Part shown: positions 32,001 to 42,700 of the stretch, one piece after another | How the letters are laid out: each line of letters opens with the position of its first letter | Position numbering within the stretch: position 1 is the stretch's first letter | Virus record (IMG/VR): IMGVR_UViG_3300042691_016420 | Span: 1 to 64,000 of that record | Source: a virus | Length of the DNA: 64,000 nucleotides | Strand: one strand, 5' to 3' | Program-made: the position numbers and the translations under genes | The notes under the pieces: model-generated | Seen by the model: the letters and a program-made list of their open reading frames with translations, nothing else | The model's database searches: none | What the model was told of the DNA's origin: nothing

Positions 32001-33222
32001 CAGTCTTAGAGAATCTTTCTATCTGTTCCTCAAGGAGTTTCTTCATCTCAGAAGCTCTTTGGAATATTTTTCTCTGATAGTTTTCCTTATCTAAGTCTTC
32101 ATATCTTATAGTATATCTATCCCCAGCAGCATCAATAATAGAGAAGTCCTCATTACCTATATCTACTATAGTTCCAGAATACATTAACCCATTAGAGTTA
32201 AAATCAACAGTCTTACCTACTTCCAAGTTACTCTTAAAGTAAGCTTGCTCATGCATCTCATACTTCCCAGGAACAGCCTTACTAATCATATTCTTGTATC
32301 TGAAGACTCTCTCCTCACCAGTAGGATATCTACCAGTAAAGCTATTATCATCAATACTTAATACCTCAATGCTCTTCTCAGATATTTGCTCAGATGTACT
32401 CTCACTCCAGTAATTAAAGTTTACAGTACCTCCCATTTGTAGAGAAGTTTCTAGAGCAGCTCTAAACTGTTCTACCTCTAAATCACTAAGAGTATTAGCA
32501 GGTTTAGGTTTAAACTTAGGTAAACTCTCAGGACTACTAACAAACTGTTTAAACCCCTCTACATCTTTTTGAGAACCTAATATGTGAATTTGTTCTGGTT
32601 CAAATACTATATATTTTCCATTATTGTTATAATCTAACCTTGCGTAAGCATCATTTATGTTTTCTAAATTTCCACCTAAGTTTTTATCTATAAATGGATT
32701 AGTAGTATTTAAAATAGCTGACTGAAGTTTTTTATCTTCAACCATCTTTTTAATATTAAAATTTCCATTTTCAAAATAATCAGTAATACCTTTAATTCCG
32801 TATTGTAGTAAAGTTTTTATAGAAGTAGCAAATTGAAATCCTTTTTTGTTTATACCACTATCAACTTGTGCTAAATTTTTATCAAAAGTATTATTTTGCA
32901 CAGTTCCAAAATGATAAACAATATCTTTTACTTTACTATTAGGAAATATACTATCAAGATATTGAGAATATTGTTCAGGTGTGCCTATAGAAGCAATTTC
33001 TGGATTCTCATTAAAAATATCTTCTACTCCTGGTTTAATAGGTTTATAAGAGATAGTAGGTGTAACATCTTGAGGAGTTACATAACTTGCAATTTCCTCA
33101 TCGGTGATATCTTCAATATCACCGTCTCTTAAGAAAAAGATATTGTAGGCAATGCTTTCATTGCCTACTCTTCTTACTAAATCTTTCCAAGTCTTACTTC
33201 TCTTATTTGGGCAAATTCTCAT
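29062..33222 (-). CDS. Polyvalent internal/ejected protein with ART-like N-terminal domain
   Basis: A 1386-residue protein in the position of crAss-phage internal proteins next to the RNA polymerase. Residues about 80-220 look like an ADP-ribosyltransferase domain of polyvalent proteins: SQYLDSIFPNSKVKDIVYHF followed by GTVQNNTFDK, then FQFATS and VFEPEQIHILGSQKDVEGF. The rest is a long alpha-helical/coiled-coil region (many KKL, EEL heptads at 380-760) and a C-terminal part with SFMFLPLAGADDDDWDSDEH. It overlaps the ferritin gene by ATGA. Two strong hairpins lie in codons about 19-41. It is probably packaged and injected; no ATPase or RNAP motif was seen. Confidence 0.7.
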   Translation of the reverse strand: MRICPNKRSKTWKDLVRRVGNESIAYNIFFLRDGDIEDITDEEIASYVTPQDVTPTISYKPIKPGVEDIFNENPEIASIGTPEQYSQYLDSIFPNSKVKDIVYHFGTVQNNTFDKNLAQVDSGINKKGFQFATSIKTLLQYGIKGITDYFENGNFNIKKMVEDKKLQSAILNTTNPFIDKNLGGNLENINDAYARLDYNNNGKYIVFEPEQIHILGSQKDVEGFKQFVSSPESLPKFKPKPANTLSDLEVEQFRAALETSLQMGGTVNFNYWSESTSEQISEKSIEVLSIDDNSFTGRYPTGEERVFRYKNMISKAVPGKYEMHEQAYFKSNLEVGKTVDFNSNGLMYSGTIVDIGNEDFSIIDAAGDRYTIRYEDLDKENYQRKIFQRASEMKKLLEEQIERFSKTAKSEFQIERIALLQQALTHLDTYRGTADLLEFMKIMQTAVLKSRTLMKDLSESKELPESENEKITEINRRLSMISFLKDYVDSMMVFHQMSYDIYESDSSQELKEKAAVLGLEIKYATDTFYEVAIPNLADWLWMSFPKKLNSQLALVGEKELTKEDLIKELMQPRKDLDFFNSYGVPVANANDMITGLFSKAVKRMLQYAKELHLKLERDLLPYFKKVQDTGANMVEVYKKFYTIKEMETEEEVDVDGVLKVQPVKKNVRVFIEKYDLQKYYDTVRDYKAEIRALNEKIDASTSTNERNALISQRKKASAKLNAYQKATAFNYSATEMNEMMEKLRKSNVPKFLDNLKYFYKIGPESENSFKVVTKDSVIYYNYQGNFYKPNQEAVDPQTGNKIFLTPEYENLMKEPQETIDLYNEMKRIYDEKNNMLPEHLRLNGVVPVVYEQSILRDVSKTLKNRNKYNDAQELRKKEKKTTTKLNGEPYQNVPLGYTRILDVSESSDNIMQSFLYWANDVQMYRAKSDVISSVEVLTKTLENTKPLEEGETYRSRINRRAEVIKKYTNQVLYGETRAGNQWWDRVFDYMGKFTAITRMFIKPASALNNLIIGNYATLSEAIGGRNFTLKELGRAHSKYTSMIVNDKKKLNNMILTLDAVQGRFKDEIGADFQTAKDTFGLNSAFALNNLAEHQIQVVSMLALLDKWGVEIPEDGVFEVDKLPENFLGTLHELNKANNGVYSESDRLYHQDEALFRLFMQFRKYIVPTFRSKYSGMTQKGNNKYRMDFEAGSVELGYYRAFGEFVYDNIIKIWNLPKIGENWKNLNEIEKEGFWRGLVDAVAFGTISFMFLPLAGADDDDWDSDEHSNFENLIHWETIYQLARLRGDIGTYIPGFGFSDQSRLVNQPFAALSTLTQLAKIMRITFDFEEDDEGNISIWKQYERDYGRYEKGDLKILQPISKLNPLDNPYEDLFPHIQYNDFKAASR
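33102..33168 (-). repeat. Two tandem perfect hairpins in the 5' coding part of the polyvalent gene
   Basis: The first has arms CGGTGATAT (33102-33110) and ATATCACCG (33116-33124) with a 5-nt loop. The second has arms GTAGGCAATG (33145-33154) and CATTGCCTAC (33159-33168) with a 4-nt loop. Both are uninterrupted stems, 9 and 10 bp, 20 bp apart. In the mRNA they lie 54 to 120 nt after the start codon, where they could slow ribosomes or protect the transcript. Confidence 0.7.
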
Positions 33223-33710
33223 AGCATATCTTTTACGTTGTGCTCAAGAGTAATCATTACTTCTTTAGAGTCACCAAAGGTATTTATTTGATCTACAAAG
33301 GTTTGTGCCTTATCAAGTTCTTCTACTTGCTCAGCACAATACTTCATGCCCAAGGTCATAGTTGGAAAATCATCTAGAGCAGCTGCAGTCTTAGTAAGCT
33401 CATTACACTGTCTGGTAATCTCTTGCTCATGCTCAAGAGTCAACTCTAGAATATCCTTTAGAGAATTAAACTCATAATCAGGAGCAGGTAACTTAGTAAG
33501 CTCTGGCTGTACACCAAATGCAAGAAGATGATCTTTAGCAAACTTAGCATGAGCAAGTTCTTCATGAGCATACTTGTAATACAATGCTGCAAAGTTCTTA
33601 AATCCTTTATCATCAAGCCATAGAGCAAACTGCTCATAGATTCTGGAGGAAGCTTCTTCTTGTTGAATTCTGTAATTCAGAAGGTCTATAATTTTCTTAT
33701 CTAGTTTCAT
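33219..33710 (-). CDS. Ferritin (non-haem, with ferroxidase site)
   Basis: A 163-residue protein of bacterial FtnA length that would form a shell oxidising and storing Fe(II). All ferroxidase ligands can be placed: Glu18 in NYRIQQEEAS, Glu51-x-x-His54 in YAHEELAHAKFAK, Glu95 or Glu97 in TLEHEQEI, and Glu127/Glu130 in CAEQVEELDKAQ. The four-helix pattern and the crossover LTKLPAPDYEF are as in FtnA. It sits between the giant polymerase protein (5 bp) and the polyvalent protein (ATGA overlap), so it is transcribed late. In hosts with transient oxygen exposure it could protect from iron-driven damage, or be a virion component. Confidence 0.9.
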   Translation of the reverse strand: MKLDKKIIDLLNYRIQQEEASSRIYEQFALWLDDKGFKNFAALYYKYAHEELAHAKFAKDHLLAFGVQPELTKLPAPDYEFNSLKDILELTLEHEQEITRQCNELTKTAAALDDFPTMTLGMKYCAEQVEELDKAQTFVDQINTFGDSKEVMITLEHNVKDML

Positions 33711-33715
33711 ATTTT

Positions 33716-36700
33716 TTATCCTTTACAAATATCCATTATTAGTGTTGATTTTCTCTCAGGAGAAAGGTCCATAAGTTCTTCTACGGAATTAATACCTATA
33801 TTTCCTAAGAGATCTTTATACTGTTCAAAGTTACTTGAAATTTCATTAATAACATCATTTTCTAAGTTAGTCTCAACTATAGGTTTAAATTTACCAAATT
33901 TTTTCTCCATATCTTTAGCTATTGCCTTTAACTCCTCATCCTCTTCAGCTTGCTTTCTAGCTTCCTGAGCTTTAATTAAAGCATCAGCATCTGCTTCTGG
34001 ATTATTAAAGGTTTCTTCAGCAGATACTACAGGAGGCTCATTTAATTGTACAGGAGGATTAGAGACAGCATTATCTTCTTTTTCATTCTCTACTCCAGAA
34101 TATGGGGCATCATTAAAGTCACCAAATTCTCCATAAGGATCATATCTTTCTGGAATATTATTATATGCTCCTTGTCTATACTCAGGTTCTTCAGGAAGAA
34201 TGTCTGAGTAAGATGCTCCTGTAAATCCTCTAGATTCCTCCTTAGGCAAAGTTTTAATAGCATTTTCTGCTTTCTCCTTAAATACATTATAAGGATATTG
34301 TCTCATCATTGCACTAGGAAGATAACCATTATTAATTACCTTAAGTCTTTTATAAACTATTCTATTAACAGGTATCTTATTCTCAGTTAAAGATTCTACC
34401 TTACTTTCATACACCTCCTTAACAAAGATAGCTTTCTTATCATTTATAACAGTACTAAATACTAAAGGAGAAATAATCTCATAAGGATTAACAGAAGGAT
34501 CTACCTCAACTACATAAGTATCCTTATCACTAGCAAAAGGAGTTAGCTCTACAAAATCTTGTTCCTGAGGTTTATAAAGAAACTTACTATTCTCAAGATC
34601 TTTAATATGTCTTGCATTTCTATTATCACTGAAGAAGTACTTAGCAAAGTTTCCAATTAAGGAAGTATAGTTATCATAGTTTGTATGATAGACAAGTTTC
34701 TGTCTTACAGTCTTAGGTTCAGGAACATTGATGCCTCTTTGCTTAAGATATTGTATATCCCTCAGTTCTTCAATACTTAAATCAGATTCTTTAAGCTCTC
34801 TGATAATGGGCTCAACATACTCAGTGTACATTGAGTTATATGTTCCAAAATACTCAGCTCTAATCTTACTTACTACTGAGCCCTGCAGGTATCTATAATT
34901 ATCATGTACAGCAATATGAGCAAGAACCTGATAGGCAAAGTTTTTAATATCAGCATCTTCTGAGTAGACCATCATATCAAAGCTATCTACAATACTTTGT
35001 TCTTGAGCAGGAGATAAGTTCTCAAATGTATCTATACCAATTCTTTTAAATGGATACTTAGGTGTTTGTGGTTTTTCCTCAAACATTTTACCTATTGTAA
35101 AGGCTCCTAGTCTATTCTTAACTTTCTCATAAGCCTCAGTAAGAGCTTTACCAGTAACTATATCATCACTGTATAAATCTATTCCCCCAAGTACATTTCT
35201 CTCCTTATGTTTGCTAAAGAAGATATTAATACCCAAGAAATCTATAAACTCCTTATTAAGGGAGGCTTGGAACTTCTTACTTAGGTAATCATTTCCTTCC
35301 TTATCTGTACTCCTAAGAATAGAGCTAGTTAAGGAACTTGTATTTTTATGATAGGAGATAAGTTTATTACCAATCTTATTACTCAATTTTGTAGAGATAT
35401 CATTAACTCCCTCAATAAAGACATTGCTGGTAATATTGCTAGAATTAAATGAGAAAGTTTTTATTGTATTACCATCACTATCAGTTTCTTCATATGCAAT
35501 ATTCTCATATGCAGAAAGAAGCTTATCTATCTCAAACCCTTCTTTACCAATATTCTTATTAAAGTTAAGAAGAGTATTTATCTGATAGGCATCTTTAGTA
35601 ATCTTACTAACCTCATTATAAAGAGAAGCTACTGTATACTGAACATTCATTCTATGCTTATCTTCATCTGAGAGATTACTGAAATCTTTCTCTCCCATTA
35701 AGTTCTCAATCCTCTTATTATCATCCCATGTAGAGATACTATCAACAAGATCAGCATCTGTAAGAGTAATTTCCTCAGCACCTTTAGCTGCAAGAGATTG
35801 CATAAACTCCTCAATAACTTTAGGATTATCTCTGAACTCCTGGTACTCATATATGCTCTTGCTAGGTACACTTAAGAGAGAGGCTATCTTTCTGGCAGCT
35901 GGAGTTTGTAGGATACCTGAGATTCTATTTATACCCATACCTAACATTGCCATAGTAGATATCTCAGAGATATTACTATCAGTGATATTAAAGAGAACTA
36001 GAGTTTGATCTTTAGCATTATCCACAGTAATGGATACCATGTTAGAGAGAGTATTAAATTTGAGGACATTCTCAGTCTTAGTTATAAAACCAATCTTGCC
36101 ATCTTGCATTATAAAATCAAAATCTTGCTCTAGTTCTGAGGAAGTATCATACTCTAAGTTTGCATACAAACTCTTCAGTCTTGCAACTAATCCACTATTA
36201 AGAGAAACACCATTCTTCTGCAAGAAAGCTGCTACCTTATTTATATTAGCTGCGCCTCCAATAGCCTTACTACCTGTAGAGATCTTTCTATACTCATTAA
36301 GCATAGTATCTTGTCCAGAGTATACAACATATTTCTGAGCTTCTTTTTTAGAGTTTGGATAACCAGCTTCTAAGAAATAAGCAGGTTTATTTTCTTTTTT
36401 ATCCCCACTATAAATTTCCTTCATGAAATCTTTAGCAGGAGTATTAATAAGCCTTACACCCTCTGGAGAAGTAAGGAGTTGCATTCTAAGTTCCAGCAAT
36501 CTATTAAAGTTACTTTCTGGAATTATAGAATTAACTGTTTTGCTTCCATCAGGATTCTTGTAATCCTTTAGATAACCTGTAAGAATTGCTCTTCTATCTG
36601 GGTTATCCTTATCTCTAATTAGAGTAATAGCCTCAGTAGTAGATCTTCTATTTACTTCTTCTAAAAGATCTTTTTGATATTGTATATCATTGTTTATAGC

Positions 36701-39700
36701 TTCTAGTTCCTTAAGCAAGGAATCTTTTTCAGCATAAAACTTATCTTTCTCAGCAGGAGAAGCTTCTTTAATATTAGCATTTGCACTCCTTAAATCTGAG
36801 AGTTGTTTACTAAATGAGTATTTACCTTTTCTTAAGTTTACTATTTGAGCAGAGATTCTTTCCCTCTCCTCAACATTTAAGTTAGAGGCTATCTCCTTAA
36901 CTATTTTATTAGTGCCAATAGATTTCTCAAAAGAGTAAGGATCTTCACCAAATAATTTAAACTTCTTTTTACCATTCTCAACAGTATGGAATACACTAGG
37001 CTTATGGATATATAAACTATCCACGTCATAGTCAGCACCTGAGATTTTAGTAATTTCTGCAGGAGCTATAATTGTACTACCATAACTAGCAGGAAGTACA
37101 TCTACAATCTTAATAGCAATCATAGAGTGTTGAGCCTGTGTAGGAATCCTGTAACCTACTGCTGTAGATAACTTCTCAAACAAGGCAGGATCATCTTTCT
37201 TGAGAGCATTCCACTCAGAAATTTTGAATCCCATCTGATTGATGTATTCCTCAGAGACAATAACCTCAGCATAAGGCTTCTCCTCTGTAGGCCAAGCAAG
37301 TCTTCTGGTAGAACACTTTTGCTTTTCTTCCTTAGAAAGCTCATTATACTCATAAGTACTAATAGGCTCATTGTTATACATTATAACTCCCTTAGTTAAG
37401 GAAGTTAAGAGAGTACACTTATTACCAGGAACTTTATGAGAAGCAATGTTGTTGTTATAGTAAGACATAACATACTGCTCAAACTTGTTCTTAATCATAG
37501 GCATATTAGGAGATACTTTCATAGTTCCTGTAATAGGATCTGTCTCAAAGAACTCCATTATTCTATCACTAAGAGCAGAACTTTGCATAGCAGCTTTAAC
37601 ATACTCCATGAAAGGATCATGTGTAACTCCATCAACAGTTGCTACTAACTCCTTACCAAAGAACTCATAACCATACTGCTTAATCTCAGAAACTAAGACA
37701 TCCATTTCTCTGGTAATATCCTTAGATAAATTTCCAGAGAAGTAAGCATCAATAAGTTGTAGTAACTGAGTACCATCTTTAATTTTCTCTTTACCAGATG
37801 GGTTTTCTTGCTGAAGTCTGTAATCCTTATAATCAAAGGATAAAGTCTTTCCTGCAAAACTCTCAGCAGTTACATCTACTATACTATTAACATTCTTCTT
37901 AATTGCAGACTCTGCAAAGATAGCTTGTGGACCATCTGGTTGCTGCATCTCATTAAGCATCTTCCAGCTATCAACAGAGGAAGGTAGAGGGAGGTAATAT
38001 TTACCATTAACCTCATCCTTTACTGCAGTATAAGATTTATCATTGATGGTAATAGTATCTCCTTTTTCTGCAAGCTGTGAGGTAGCATATCTTGTAAGAG
38101 TTGCTACAGCAGTCTTAATGTAATACTCTTCTCCATAACCAACAGTCTTATCAATCTTAAGAAGAGCATCATCATCCTGATGAGCATCTATATAATCTCT
38201 ATCATCCTCCAAGTAAGCTTTGAGTAAAAGATAGTTCTCATACTTTCTATCACTAACCCCACTGGTAGATTTATCTGTTGGAGATATTACTCCTTGTCTA
38301 ATATATCTATTAATTCTCTCAGAGATACTCTCAAATCCAGCAGCATCTGTAGAGTTAGCTCCCTCAATATCAATATCCTTAATTACACCAAACTTAAAGG
38401 TTCCTTCTCCATGATTAGGACCAGAAGCAAGTAGACCTGCACCCCTCTTAGTAATATCTACATACCCCTTAAATTGTGCAAGATTAGGACTAACCTGTGA
38501 TAGAATTCTACTCCTATTCATATACTGATTAATCAGGAAGTTTCTAAGGAACTTATCTGCCTCTACTTGTTTAAGATCTTTATTGTTAGTAATTTCCTTT
38601 AAAAACTTCATCTTATCAAGATTAAAATCCTTAAAGTACTCATTCATATTCTCAGTTTGCTTTGAGAGCATTCTCTCAAAATCTTCTTCAGTAATAGGAT
38701 TCTGAGATATAGTCTTCTCATTAGCATATGGAAGATTAGTATACTGGAAACCTCTTGGAAGTTGATCTCTTGTAATATCATCTTTTCTAAATCTCTCAAC
38801 AAGTGAGAGAGTATATTCTTTTGGAGATAATTTTTCCTCAGGATCTTCAACAGTATGATACCCATCAATTAATTGAGATTCTGCAGCTTTCTTAAGAGTT
38901 TCAAATGTCTCATCAATTCTAACAGCCTGTCTATCTACCTCAGCATTTAAGTACTTAAGAGTATCCTCTATAGGGTTAGCTGCATAATTATATCCTTGGA
39001 AAATAAAGTTAGTACTCTTACTCTCAAACTGTTGAATGAAGAAGTATGGAGTAAATTCTTTAGTACCATCACTCTTAGTATAAGAGTTATTGTATATATT
39101 AAAGGTTGTATATAGTAAACTTCTAGGATCTAATTTAGAGTAAGTATAAGCATTATCTCCAAACTCAGAACCTGAGAATGTACCAAACCTTAAGTTTGGA
39201 GGATTACCTTTATCCTCTGCCTTCTTCTTCTCACTTCTAGTATCTAACTCTGGAAGATAAATCTTAGAAAGTTTTTCTAGTAAGAATGAGTTACTGATAA
39301 TAGAGTACTGAGTTTTATCTTCAGCATTCTTATAATTAAGTTCTCCTATATCCAGTCTCTTAGTAAGATTTATAGCAGCAAGTTCCTCAAGTACAGATCT
39401 AGTCTTTTCTGTAGAGAAAACTTTATTAAAGTCTTTATCCTCAAGACTGCCCTTAATAATCTTATAAAGTTTATCAAAGACAGGTTGAGCTTCAGGATCT
39501 GTATAAACATCATCTTGGATAGTAATACCAAGAGCTTTACCCATATCTCTATTCTCCTTAATACTCTGATCAATTTGTTTACCAAACCCCTCATTTTTCC
39601 AGAGGTCCATTTGGTTTTTAACATGATCTTTCTTATTAACTTGAATTACCTTAGCCCCCTTAGTTCTTGTATTAAGGGTGTCAACCATTTGGAAGGATAA

Positions 39701-42700
39701 AGTAAATCTCTTATCAAATGCTGTATTAAAGATATTTTTAAAAGTCTCATTAGTAGTGTACATATTATACACTTGCTCCATAGACTTGGCAAAGTGAGAT
39801 TTATCTACACTCTCACTCTCAACTCTAGCAAGCTTAGCTAAGATAGCCTCATAGTTCTCAGGATCCTGATTACTCAAGGTAAAGAGCAAGTTGTTAATAA
39901 TACCTCTCTCATCTAAGAATACTGGTCTATCTAAATCAAAGTAGTATAGTCCAGATATCATATTAGCCAAATCTCTTGTAGAAGTTTCAGTAATTGGATT
40001 TCTAGATTGCACACTCTCATTGTGCATAGTATCCTTCTCATTCTCAGGATCTACTTCCTCATAAGTTTCCTTAAAGTTTCCTACTCTAATTACTTCCTCA
40101 GTAATCATCTTAATGTTTGAGGTAGCAAATATTGCAGGGAATACTAAGCCATTCTCTTTTACAAAAGTTCTCTCTATAAGAGATCTAAAGTTATTATATT
40201 GTTCTTGAGCTATAACTTTATTTTCATCAGTAGTTAAAGGGCTCTCAAGAATTTCTTTTAATCTTCTGGCCTCAACTATAGCTCCCTGATTAGCATACTT
40301 TCTAAGTATATTAATGTAATATCTTACAAAACCTTGTAGAGTGTTTCCTGCATCTTTAAGTTCTTGGAAATTTTCTAAGAGTACAGGATTATGCCTATCA
40401 GCATACATATGGATAAGTTCCTTAACAAGCTGTGTAGATTCTGATTCTGTCCTACTTCCAGGAATAACTTTATACTTAGCATCTACAACCTTAGGTTGAG
40501 TACCAACAATAGTCTTCTTCTTAAATTTGCCCTTAGTAGCATCTCTAAAGAAAGCCTCAAAAGAAGGCTCTTCTACAATACCACCCATAAGATTTACAAG
40601 TCTTTTAGCTTTAGTAAAGAACCCTTCAAGTATTACAGGCTTCTTACCCTCTACCATGAACTCTTGGAAGTGATCTGCAATCTTCTCCTCAAGGATAGTT
40701 TTTACAATCCAATCCTTACCTACAGTCTTTAAGAAGTTAGCATGACCCCTATCCTCATAAATCTTAATGAGTTCCATAAACTCCTCATTAGTAACACCCC
40801 ACTTATTACCAGCAATTCTAAGCAATCTATCCTGCTCAGCTTGTGGAAGTAAGGAAAAAATACCATGGAAAGCTTCATGCCACTGAGTACCCTTAGGAAC
40901 AAATCTATTTAAGTAGATAATACCATCTCTGAATTCTCCATAGTTTTGAGTATTACCTTCCTTATAAAACTCTACCTTAATTCCTGTAAAATTCTCAATC
41001 TCTCTAGCAACCTCATCTGAGATTTCTTCTAGATTAGAGTTATCCATTATAGGTTTAAAAGTAGGCTTCTTAGTAGTAGGATCTGCAAGACCGTCTGGAA
41101 TATCAAAATCATCTAAAGAAGGATCTACATCTGGTATATTATCCCCAAGTCCAAAATCAGAAAGAGTAGCATTGCTTGTACTACCAAACATTGCTAACTC
41201 ATCAATAGCTGCTTTATTCTCATTATAGAACTTTAACTCTTCTCCAGTTAAACCATAACTTGTATCTAAAGGGTGTGATTTAGAGTTAAGTATTTTATTA
41301 AGTATATATTCTTCTTTTTGAGTTCTATTTAAGGAAGCAAAGTTAGATGCAGGAGCAACTTGTTTTAATTCTTTAAGAGCTCTGTAGTTAATGATGTTTT
41401 CATATTCACCTATAGTATTTGCACCAGAATCTTCAAAAGATAATAAGCTATGTTGAAACTCATGCTCAATTACAAAATTTTCCCATTCCTCATATGTTTT
41501 AAAGGAGTCTTCAGGAAGAGCTTGAGCATAATATCCATCTTTTTGTTTACGAGGTTTAGTCCAAGCTTTCTCATCAAATTTCTTCTTAAGAAGTTCTCTA
41601 TTTATTAGTATCTTATTCTCAGCACGATTATACTGAGCAGCACCAGGTTCTCCTGTAGCTGTTGTAATAGAGGAACTATCAATAATTTGAATACCCTTAT
41701 AAGTTTTAGAAGGTGTTTCTACAGGAGCAGCAGTTTTCTTGCTAGGAGTTAATTGGTTAGCAGGAAAAAGTCTATCTTGATTTTTAGATTTTACAATATT
41801 TCCATTAGCATCTGCTAAGGTATAAAATGGAATTCCTCCAGGAACTACTTTAGCAATAGTATGTGGAGCACCATTCCAAATAACAGGATCTCCTACATTA
41901 TATACATTCTCAGAGTTAGCTGGAAATTCTTGCTCACCGGCAGTATATTTCTCAGAAACTTGATTGGTATTCTCATCTAAGAAATCTCTATGCTCAAATC
42001 TAAAGTATGTTTTCCATATAGCAGGACTAACATTAGTTACAAGATAATCCTTTAAGAAATCTTCATCTTGTGCTTCCTCAGAAGCTTTATATATTCTTCT
42101 CTTAGCAAGAGAAGAGATAGCATTCTCTGGTGAAGTAAATGTTCCAAAAGCAGTCTTTAAATCAAATGTAACTCCAATAGGTTTACCATCTAATCCAAGT
42201 TTAGGAGCTGCAATTACTGCAATCTTATTAGTCTTAGTATGATAGAATCTAATGTGGATAGGAATATCTTCTTGTCCTACTTTAACAGTTTTATTAGTAG
42301 CAAGGAAAATATTTTTATTTAAGGTATTAACTAACTCTGCAACTTCAGTTCTATCAAAAGCTTTAGGGTCAGCATTAATTTTAGTTACCTGCTCAATATA
42401 CTTTTGTTTCTCAGATGTAGGTAAATCTGCCCCCTTTAATCCAATAAATTGATAATTATTACTATCAGGTCTCTTAACAAGGATAGCATACTGTGTACCA
42501 AGAGATGCAGCTACATTAGGTTTACTTAAAGCTTCTTGTATTAAATCAATATTTGCTCTATTATTAACACTATCAATAGCAGCATAATTACCATTATCAT
42601 TCTGTACAATAACATACTCTCCATTAATTTGCCATCTCTTGGAGTAAGGAGAATTCATAATCTCTGCAAGAGATACTGGTGCATCTCCAGAGATAATTTC

